Notes under the pieces: model-generated
The model's database searches: none
What the model was told of the DNA's origin: nothing
Seen by the model: the letters and a program-made list of their open reading frames with translations, nothing else
Translations under genes and position numbers: made by a program
Shown: piece by piece, positions 15,983 through 20,712 of the stretch
Position numbering within the stretch: the stretch's first letter is position 1
How the letters are laid out: each line of letters begins with the position of its first letter
Assembly (NCBI GenBank): GCA_964566965.1
Contig: CAZMKO010000042.1
Span: forward strand, 1 to 20,712
Direction of reading: 5' to 3'
DNA: 20,712 nucleotides
Origin: Oleiagrimonas sp964566965
GTDB lineage: Bacteria > Pseudomonadota > Gammaproteobacteria > Xanthomonadales > Rhodanobacteraceae

Positions 15983-16022
15983 ATTCGGCTAATCTGATGG
16001 CCGGAATAGACGTGGCCCAAGT

Positions 16023-16038
16023 CGGATCGAATGATCCG
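16023..16038. promoter_or_regulatory. Inverted repeat upstream of the fluoride riboswitch
   Basis: cggatc-gaat-gatccg, a 6-bp dyad with a 4-nt spacer, 17 nt before the aptamer. It may be an operator or an extra 5' stem of the transcript. Confidence 0.25.
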
Positions 16039-16054
16039 GTCGGGCGCGTCGTGT

Positions 16055-16130
16055 CCCGGGAGATGGCATGCCTCCCGCCCCCGTGGTGAACCGCCGGCGG
16101 CACCCGCTGTCCGGCTGATGATGCCTGCAT
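16055..16130 (+). ncRNA. Fluoride riboswitch (crcB motif)
   Basis: All core elements can be folded by hand. P1 is GGGAG (16058-16062) with CTCCC (16072-16076). P2 is GCCGG (16093-16097) with CCGGC (16111-16115). The pseudoknot joins GGCAT in the P1 loop (16065-16069) to ATGCC (16121-16125). The conserved GATG (16062-16065), the AACCGCC segment (16089-16095) and GGCTGATG (16113-16120) are present. It ends 57 nt before crcB, the classic fluoride-channel target. No T-run follows, so control of translation, or a weak hairpin at 16136-16158, is more likely than an intrinsic terminator. Confidence 0.9.
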
Positions 16131-16186
16131 TCCCCGGTCCGTGCCGCAGGGACGGATCGCGTTCGTGGATTGCCAGGAGTTTGTGC

Positions 16187-16573
16187 ATGGGTGTGACTGC
16201 CGTATTCGCCGTGGGACTGGGCGCCGCATTGGGGGCGTGGCTGCGCTGGGGGCTGGGCACGCTGCTCAATCCACTGTTCCCCACCCTGCCGCTGGGCACC
16301 CTGGCCGCCAACCTGCTGGGCGGGTTTCTGATGGGCCTGGCGCTGGGCGCGTTCGCCCATTACCAGAACCTCACGCCGCCATGGCGGCTGTTCATCGGCA
16401 CGGGCTTCCTGGGGGGCCTGACCACCTTTTCCACGTTTTCCGGGGAAGCGATCACCCTGGTGCTGCGCCAGCAGTACGGCTGGTTCGCGGCCCACGTCGG
16501 CATGCATCTCGCCGGCACGCTGGCGGCAACCTTGCTCGGCCTTGGCTTGATTCGCGCCCTGTTGCGCGCTTGA
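16187..16573 (+). CDS. crcB: Fluoride ion channel CrcB (Fluc)
   Basis: A 128-residue four-helix inner-membrane protein that exports fluoride as a dual-topology dimer. Conserved marks are GAWLRWGLG (Arg20), ANLLGGFLMG (Asn42) and GFLGGLTTFSTFS (73-85), which holds the Phe box and the central Na+ site. The ATG at 16187 follows AGGAG (16175-16179) by 7 nt; the longer open frame upstream runs through the riboswitch and is not coding. The DUF190 gene starts 10 nt after the stop, so both are under the riboswitch. Confidence 0.96.
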   Translation: MGVTAVFAVGLGAALGAWLRWGLGTLLNPLFPTLPLGTLAANLLGGFLMGLALGAFAHYQNLTPPWRLFIGTGFLGGLTTFSTFSGEAITLVLRQQYGWFAAHVGMHLAGTLAATLLGLGLIRALLRA

Positions 16574-16583
16574 ATGGTGAAAC

Positions 16584-16943
16584 ATGGACAACCATCCCGC
16601 TCCCAGTGAAGTCCGCGGCGTCAGCCTGCGCTTGTTCATGCGCGAGGACTCGCGCCACCAGGGCATGCCCATGCACGAATGGCTGCTCGAGGAAGCCCGG
16701 CGGCACGGTTTGTCCGGCGGCTCGGCATTCCGGGCCGTGGCCGGGTTCGGGCGCCACGGCGTCATGCACGAGGAAACGTTCTTCGAACTGGCCGGAACAT
16801 TGCCGCTGATGACCGAATTCATCGTGCCCGAGACCGACGCGGAGAGTTTTGTCGGCCGCCTCGGAGACGCCGGCATCACCCTTCCGTACACACTCACCCG
16901 GATTCGCCAGGGCATCACCGGAGGTCCGCCCGAGGACACATGA
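16584..16943 (+). CDS. DUF190 (PII-like) protein
   Basis: A 119-residue cytosolic protein of the DUF190 family, which has a PII-like ferredoxin fold. VSLRLFMREDSRHQGMPMHE (13-32) is the family opening, followed by GLSGGSAFRAVAGFGRHGVMH and a second beta-alpha-beta half ending at TRIRQG. DUF190 genes are known neighbours of crcB, and here the 10-nt gap and shared riboswitch leader suggest a role in the fluoride response, perhaps by binding a nucleotide and acting on CrcB. That function is inferred. A terminator follows. Confidence 0.88.
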   Translation: MDNHPAPSEVRGVSLRLFMREDSRHQGMPMHEWLLEEARRHGLSGGSAFRAVAGFGRHGVMHEETFFELAGTLPLMTEFIVPETDAESFVGRLGDAGITLPYTLTRIRQGITGGPPEDT

Positions 16944-16950
16944 CATGCCC

Positions 16951-16971
16951 GCCGGCCGGTCCGGCATTTTT
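16951..16971 (+). terminator. Intrinsic terminator after the crcB-DUF190 unit
   Basis: gccgg-ccggt-ccggc-a-ttttt begins 7 nt after the DUF190 stop. The stem is short (5 GC pairs) but is followed by five T. It separates the fluoride unit from cfa. Confidence 0.5.
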
Positions 16972-17001
16972 CCACCCCCCGGAATCCCATGAGGAGGCAT
17001 C

Positions 17002-18120
17002 GTGAGTCAGGACTCGCTGAAGATACGCGCGAAAACCTTGCTGGAACAAGCCGGCATCCACATCAACGGCGACGCTCCGACCGACCTCCGGGTTCACGAT
17101 GAACGACTGTACTCCCGCGTGTTCGCGCACGGCTCGCTGGGCCTGGGTGAAAGCTACATGGACGGCTGGTGGGATGTGGACGACCTGCCGGGTTTCTTCA
17201 CCCGCATCCTGGGCGCCCACCTGGACGAGAAACTGAAAAACCTCGACACCCTGGTCGCCCACCTCAAAGCCCGCTACCTCAACATGCAACGCGGCAACCA
17301 TGCCTTCGAAGTCGGCGAAGCCCACTACGACCTGGGCAACGACCTGTTCGAGGCCATGCTGGGCAAGCGCCTGGTGTATTCGTGTGGCTACTGGGCGGAG
17401 GCCGACAACGTGGACGACGCGCAGGAAGCCAAGCTGGACCTGGTCTGCCGCAAGCTGCGGCTGCAACGCGGCCAGCGCGTGCTGGACATCGGCTGCGGCT
17501 GGGGCGAGGCGTTGAAGTTTGCCGCCGAGCGCTACGGCGTGGAGGGTGTCGGCGTGACCGTCTCGCAGGAGCAAGCCGAATTCGCGCGCGAACTCTGCAA
17601 AGGGTTGCCGGTGGAGATCCGCCTTCAAGATTACCGCGAACTGGACGAAACCTTCGACGCGGTCTACTCCATCGGCATGTTCGAGCACGTCGGACACAAG
17701 AACTACCGCAGCTATTTCGAGGTGGCACGGCGCTGTCTGAAGCCGGACGGTCTGTCGGTGCTGCACTGCATCGGCAGCAACGGCACGCCCTCGCAGCCGG
17801 ACCCGTGGATCGAGAAATACATCTTCCCCAACTCCATGATTCCGGCCGCCAGCCAGGTCACGGCGGCCCTGGAAAACCTGTTCGTGGTCGAAGACTGGCA
17901 CAACTTCGGCGCCGACTACGACCGCACCCTCACCGCCTGGACCGCCAACTTCGACGCGGCCTGGCCGGAGCTGTCGAAAACCTACGACGAACGCTTCCGT
18001 CGCATGTGGCACTTCTACCTGGCCTGCTCGGCCGCCATCTTCCGCTGCCGCCGCGACCAACTCTGGCAACTCACTCTCAGCCCCGACGGCGTGCCCGGCG
18101 GCTACCGCGTGCCACGATGA
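17002..18120 (+). CDS. cfa: Cyclopropane-fatty-acyl-phospholipid synthase
   Basis: A 372-residue SAM-dependent methyltransferase that turns the double bonds of membrane phospholipid acyl chains into cyclopropane rings, usually in stationary phase or acid stress. The SAM loop is VLDIGCGWGEA (160-170). Active-site residues matching E. coli Cfa are Cys128 (VYSCGYW), Glu228 and His231 in MFEHVGHKNY, His255, the EKYIFP motif (271-276), Tyr307 in NFGADYDRTL, and Cys342 (FYLACSAAIF). The start is GTG at 17002 with AGGAGG (16992-16997). The stop overlaps the TraB/GumN gene by 4 nt. Confidence 0.95.
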   Translation: MSQDSLKIRAKTLLEQAGIHINGDAPTDLRVHDERLYSRVFAHGSLGLGESYMDGWWDVDDLPGFFTRILGAHLDEKLKNLDTLVAHLKARYLNMQRGNHAFEVGEAHYDLGNDLFEAMLGKRLVYSCGYWAEADNVDDAQEAKLDLVCRKLRLQRGQRVLDIGCGWGEALKFAAERYGVEGVGVTVSQEQAEFARELCKGLPVEIRLQDYRELDETFDAVYSIGMFEHVGHKNYRSYFEVARRCLKPDGLSVLHCIGSNGTPSQPDPWIEKYIFPNSMIPAASQVTAALENLFVVEDWHNFGADYDRTLTAWTANFDAAWPELSKTYDERFRRMWHFYLACSAAIFRCRRDQLWQLTLSPDGVPGGYRVPR

Positions 18121-19079
18121 AACACCGACACCGAATTCGCACGGCCCGGTGGCCATGGTGGCAACGGGTTGCCCTGGTCTGTTTATGTCTGATCCCGGCC
18201 AGCCTGCCGGTCTCGGCACATCCGGCTTTGTGGGTGGCCCGCGACGCCGACACCACGGTGTACCTGTTCGGCACCGTGCATATCCTTTCCGACCACATCG
18301 ACTGGCATTTCCCCGCCCTGGACAAGGCACTGGAGGCCAGCGACGCGCTGTATGTCGAAGTGCCCGCCGACGAGACCGACAAGGGCACCATGCAGGGACT
18401 GGTACTGCGCTACGGCCTGGATCCGGCGCACCCGCTTTCGAACAAGCTCAGCGACAGCGAGAACACCCTGCTGGCCAAGGCCGCCGTGCAGGCCGGGCTG
18501 CCGGGTGGCAAAGCCGCATTGCAACCCATGAAGCCGTGGCTGGCCGCCCTGACCCTGTCGGTGGCGCCGTTGCTGAAGGCCGGCATGGATCCGGAACTGG
18601 GCGTGGACAAGCTGCTGCAGGCGCGCATGAAGAAGGCCGGCAAGCCGATCCACGGTCTGGAAACCGCCGAACGGCAGATCCGCATCCTCGCCGACCTGCC
18701 CGAATCGGTGCAACTGGCCCTGTTGCGCTCGACCCTGCATGATTTCGCCCACGCCAGGGCCGAACTCAGTGCCATCGTGGACGCCTGGCTCGACGGCGAC
18801 ACGCAGCACATCGCCAGCCTGATGGCCGAGCAGATGCAGAAGCAATCCAAAGCCCTCTACGAGACCCTGCTGGTGGACCGCAACCGCCAATGGGCGCAGG
18901 ATATCGCCACCCTCATGCATGACCGGCCGGGCACCGTGTTCGTCGCCGTCGGTGCGGCGCATCTGGCCGGCCCCGACCGCGTGCAGGCACAATTGCAACG
19001 TCTCGGCATCGTGACTCACACCGTACGACAAGTGCATCGTCGCCTGTACCAGCAGAAACCACCGCACCTCACCGAGTAA
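18117..19079 (+). CDS. TraB/GumN-family protein
   Basis: A 320-residue exported protein. Residues 1-34 are a signal peptide (basic RHRIRTARWPWWQR, then a hydrophobic stretch ending PVSAHP). The family motifs are the two Gx2H sites: LFGTVHILS (50-58) and VAVGAAHLAGPD near residue 280-291, together with ELGVDKLLQ and GLETAERQIRIL. The fold is related to Tiki proteases, where the GxxH and Glu residues bind metal, so a periplasmic metallopeptidase-like role is possible but unproven. The ATG overlaps the cfa stop (ATGA), implying translational coupling. This is the last high-GC gene before the AT-rich island. Confidence 0.88.
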   Translation: MKHRHRIRTARWPWWQRVALVCLCLIPASLPVSAHPALWVARDADTTVYLFGTVHILSDHIDWHFPALDKALEASDALYVEVPADETDKGTMQGLVLRYGLDPAHPLSNKLSDSENTLLAKAAVQAGLPGGKAALQPMKPWLAALTLSVAPLLKAGMDPELGVDKLLQARMKKAGKPIHGLETAERQIRILADLPESVQLALLRSTLHDFAHARAELSAIVDAWLDGDTQHIASLMAEQMQKQSKALYETLLVDRNRQWAQDIATLMHDRPGTVFVAVGAAHLAGPDRVQAQLQRLGIVTHTVRQVHRRLYQQKPPHLTE

Positions 19080-19199
19080 CCGAGTGAGTTAGCATTCCCG
19101 TCACAACAGAGAACACAAGTTAATGACGAACGGCTCTTTCAGCCGGATATTAAAATGACCTTTAATTACCCATGCTCAAGGCCAGGAGGAAGAAACAAT

Positions 19200-19328
19200 A
19201 TGAATAAAATATTAGGATATGAAATTACATTCACCTCACATCCAAGTGCAGCTAACAAAAACTACGCAACGCAACAAGAATCACATAAACAAGGATGTTC
19301 AGGCAAATTACTTGAGCAACAAGGATAA
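19200..19328 (+). CDS. Possible 42-residue small ORF in the island
   Basis: An ATG at 19200 follows AGGAGG (19184-19189) at 10-nt spacing, one of the best Shine-Dalgarno sites here, and opens a 42-codon frame ending in TAA: MNKILGYEITFTSH then a Gln/Ser/Lys-rich tail with one Cys. The frame is open back to another ATG at 19155 (57 residues). A -10-like TAAAAT lies at 19151-19156. The last 67 bases run antisense to the 3' end of the Cys-rich gene, which argues for chance or for a remnant of a larger gene. I do not recognise it. Confidence 0.25.
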   Translation: MNKILGYEITFTSHPSAANKNYATQQESHKQGCSGKLLEQQG

Positions 19329-19753
19329 CTGGCACACCCCCCAGTAGGAGCACATATCAAATTCGGATTATTACTTCCTTGTCGTCGCCCTCCACCATTC
19401 TGCTTACCAGCCATTTCGAGTTTCTTTTGATCAAAACTCTCAGATGACATTGTTTCACCAAGCTTGTGTTTTTCGATACTTACAAAGTCAAGAGGAGTAC
19501 CAACCCGCAGTGTAACCTTATGGACCTGCTCTCCTAAAAAACCAAGATCTTCCATTTCGTTTGAAGTCAATTCATACAAGCCGCCAACAACGGAAGACCT
19601 CTCTAAAATCATATAGCGACGATGGTTGTTAGGTATCGGATATATGCGGAATCGCGACACATCTGTATCCTCACAAACGACACCCGTCAAGAACAAAAGT
19701 TCATGATCTTTAATCTTGTTCTCACCTTTAGAAAGTAGATCATCAACGTTCAT
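19262..19753 (-). CDS. Unrecognised protein with Cys-rich C-terminus (precursor-like)
   Basis: A 163-residue protein, second in the island cassette. Residues 20-100 look like a compact beta-rich domain (FRIYPIP, RYMILE, VHKVTLRVGTPLDFVSIEKHKLGE). Residues 101-133 are a polar linker with GGGRRQGSNN. The last 30 residues hold eight Cys (134, 140, 145, 146, 155, 157, 160, 161) with two CC pairs and a CxC. The ATG at 19751-19753 is chosen because GGAGG lies 7 nt ahead and it starts 19 nt after the preceding gene. A longer start at 19828 would add a hydrophobic, signal-like N-terminus but has no Shine-Dalgarno site and would overlap that gene by 56 nt. It could be a modified-peptide precursor, a metal-binding tail or a disulfide-rich effector; no modifying enzyme is adjacent. 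Confidence 0.65.
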   Translation of the reverse strand: MNVDDLLSKGENKIKDHELLFLTGVVCEDTDVSRFRIYPIPNNHRRYMILERSSVVGGLYELTSNEMEDLGFLGEQVHKVTLRVGTPLDFVSIEKHKLGETMSSESFDQKKLEMAGKQNGGGRRQGSNNPNLICAPTGGCASYPCCSSNLPEHPCLCDSCCVA

Positions 19754-19760
19754 CACAAAT

Positions 19761-19765
19761 CCTCC
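19761..19765 (-). promoter_or_regulatory. Shine-Dalgarno site deciding the Cys-rich gene start
   Basis: GGAGG on the minus strand, 7 nt before the ATG at 19753. It supports the 163-residue form over the 188-residue form. Confidence 0.7.
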
Positions 19766-19772
19766 AATAATC

Positions 19773-20159
19773 TCACCGTAACCATGAATCAACAACAACA
19801 TCGCAGCGCAAAATATTAGGCTGCTCATATGCGACTCGAACTGGATCCGAGAAAGTAAACTTATATAAACCGGAATTCTTGAAAATTGATTTATTGTACA
19901 AGTTATGCGTTTTTATTATAATATAGTTATTTCTTTTTTTGTTAAATTTCGTATAATTATTTTTATTTAAATTATAAACTTCCCCTGCAGGACCCTTAAC
20001 AATGACCTTATCTGGCAATGAGAAAGCGTGAAAATTTACAATTATATTACCGTTTTTCTCCACACATGATATTTTCAATGGGGCGCGTTGGATACGCTCA
20101 GCACGAGCAGCCGGAGACAGAAGCAATATTGCCAAAAAAAGAAATTTGAGAATTTTCAT
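19773..20159 (-). CDS. Unrecognised exported protein of the island cassette
   Basis: A 128-residue protein, first in the cassette. A clear Sec signal peptide covers 1-20 (MKILKFLFLAILLLSPAARA, cleavage before Glu21). The mature 108 residues are rich in Asn, Lys, Tyr and Ile, with alternating beta-strand patterns (KISCVEKNGNIIVNFHAF, KVIVKGPAGEVYNL, SGLYKFTFSDPVRVAYE) suggesting a small beta-sandwich. Its two Cys (32 and 119) lie near the ends and could form one disulfide. GAAGG precedes the ATG by about 9 nt. Codon use is AT-rich, unlike all genes to the left. A role as an adhesin-like, inhibitor or partner protein of the Cys-rich product is possible; none is shown. Confidence 0.65.
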   Translation of the reverse strand: MKILKFLFLAILLLSPAARAERIQRAPLKISCVEKNGNIIVNFHAFSLPDKVIVKGPAGEVYNLNKNNYTKFNKKRNNYIIIKTHNLYNKSIFKNSGLYKFTFSDPVRVAYEQPNILRCDVVVDSWLR

Positions 20160-20432
20160 TTCTCAATACCTTCATCAACCCTTGACACTTAATTTCCATC
20201 TGACCCTGTACAGCCTGAACAATCGCGACGCTTAGTCTTACCCTATACCCACAAACACCACAAATCAATGATACCGTTAAATATTTATTAGTATTTTTAT
20301 ACAAATCGCTTACAGCAACCTGCACACCAAATTGCAATGCAACCCTTTGCCATTCGCAAAGTACTGAGTCCGCCCGCAACCACTAAGCGCATACATCTCT
20401 CATCACACCACACAGCCATTGACACTTTTTCG
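20160..20432. other. Divergent spacer between the island cassette and parC
   Basis: No firm gene. It should hold the promoters of the cassette (-) and parC (+). A perfect dyad ctttgc-cattc-gcaaag lies at 20345-20361. A minus-strand frame (20098-20379, TTG start) contains a CGVCG pair and EIKCQG, reminiscent of a Com-like zinc ribbon, but it lacks a second CxxC and overlaps the exported gene by 62 nt. Confidence 0.5.
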
Positions 20433-20712
20433 ATGAACCTGCAAGCCAACTACGAACAGATTCCGCTGCGCGAATACGCCGAGCGGGCCTATCTCGACTA
20501 CTCCATGTACGTGGTGCTGGACCGCGCCCTGCCCTTCGTCGGCGACGGCCTGAAGCCGGTGCAGCGACGCATCATCTACGCCATGAGCGAACTGGGCCTG
20601 GCCGCCGGTGCCAAACCCAAGAAATCCGCGCGCACCGTCGGCGACGTCATCGGCAAGTACCACCCGCACGGCGACAGCGCCTGCTACGAGGCCATGGTGC
20701 TGATGGCGCAGC
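20433..20712 (+). CDS. parC: DNA topoisomerase IV subunit A, N-terminal part
   Basis: The first 93 codons of ParC, which decatenates daughter chromosomes with ParE; the rest is beyond the window. The N-terminus reads IPLREYAERAYLDYSMYVVLDRALP, here at residues 10-34 (split: IPLREYAERAYLDY and SMYVVLDRALP), then DGLKPVQRRIIYAMSELGL and GKYHPHGDSACYEAMVLMAQ. Ser82 and Glu86, matching E. coli Ser80 and Glu84 in the quinolone-resistance region, are the susceptible-type residues. The ATG at 20433 gives the family start, but no Shine-Dalgarno site precedes it, which may reflect disruption of the upstream region by the island. Confidence 0.96.
   Translation, partial: MNLQANYEQIPLREYAERAYLDYSMYVVLDRALPFVGDGLKPVQRRIIYAMSELGLAAGAKPKKSARTVGDVIGKYHPHGDSACYEAMVLMAQ

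Larger units (their letters stand above)
15721..16054. other. Non-coding divergent intergenic region
   Basis: No gene seen. It must hold the promoters of the DUF3887 gene (-) and of the riboswitch-crcB unit (+). Part of it (15885-15965) is richer in A+T than its surroundings. It contains a 10-bp palindrome catgtacatg (15889-15898), a perfect 14-bp palindrome (15969-15982) and a 6-bp dyad (16023-16038). Confidence 0.6.
19085..20400. other. AT-rich island between the TraB/GumN gene and parC
   Basis: Base composition falls sharply after the TraB/GumN gene and recovers at parC; 19921-19980 has 6 G/C in 60 bases against 41 in 60 at 17401-17460. Two minus-strand genes with AT-rich codons lie inside. 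No integrase, transposase, tRNA or clear flanking direct repeats were found, so how it arrived is not visible. The edges given are approximate. Confidence 0.8.

Noticed and set aside
16136..16158. Hairpin after the fluoride aptamer as an intrinsic terminator
   Set aside because: A 7-bp stem with one G-U pair can form, but there is no T-run, so I do not call it a terminator.
19754..19828. Longer start for the Cys-rich protein with a signal-like N-terminus
   Set aside because: No Shine-Dalgarno site and a 56-nt overlap with the upstream gene, while the internal ATG has GGAGG at ideal spacing. Kept as an alternative, since it would make the protein exported.
20419..20424. Perfect TTGACA just upstream of parC
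   Set aside because: It ends 8 nt before the parC ATG, so any matching -10 would lie inside the coding region; it cannot serve this start.
1..20712. tRNA, rRNA, CRISPR array, transposase or integrase
   Set aside because: Reading both strands showed no tRNA-like cloverleaf, no regularly spaced direct repeats and no mobility protein motifs.

Overview
The window is high-GC bacterial chromosome, about two thirds G+C in the genes (41 of 60 bases at 17401-17460). The protein families, gene order and fully functional-looking minCDE and parC genes suggest a gammaproteobacterium of the Xanthomonadales (Lysobacterales), perhaps Rhodanobacteraceae. That placement is inferred from family resemblance, not from a search.

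Layout from left to right: the 3' end of a catalase gene (+); a 67-residue protein with an ESFPASDPP-type motif behind an FNR/ANR-like box (-); urocanate hydratase hutU (-); a small Arg/Gln-rich exported protein (-); a nucleotide pyrophosphatase/phosphodiesterase lipoprotein (+); an ABC exporter set of ATPase, permease and GldG-like auxiliary protein (-, 7979 to 4485); a strong two-way terminator; an SRPBCC plus GyrI-like membrane-anchored protein (-); and a DesK/DesR-type two-component pair (-). Divergent from that pair is an acetyltransferase-minC-minD-minE cluster (+), followed by an HExxH-motif protein (+). Next come a secreted DUF3887 protein (-), a fluoride riboswitch with crcB and a DUF190 gene (+), then cfa and a TraB/GumN-family gene (+).

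The right end changes character. Between the TraB/GumN gene (ends 19079) and parC (starts 20433) lies an AT-rich island; 19921-19980 has only 6 G/C in 60 bases. It carries a two-gene minus-strand cassette: an exported 128-residue protein with two cysteines, then a 163-residue protein whose last 30 residues hold eight cysteines behind a GGG-RR stretch. The island looks horizontally acquired, and the Cys-rich protein resembles a peptide precursor or a disulfide-rich effector. I recognise neither protein. This is the best candidate for something undescribed here.

Working units: minCDE places the division septum and is translationally coupled to a GNAT acetyltransferase. The riboswitch-crcB-DUF190 unit should respond to fluoride. 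Cfa modifies membrane phospholipids and overlaps a TraB/GumN gene. The ABC-GldG trio forms one tightly spaced operon. No tRNA, rRNA, CRISPR array or insertion sequence was seen.
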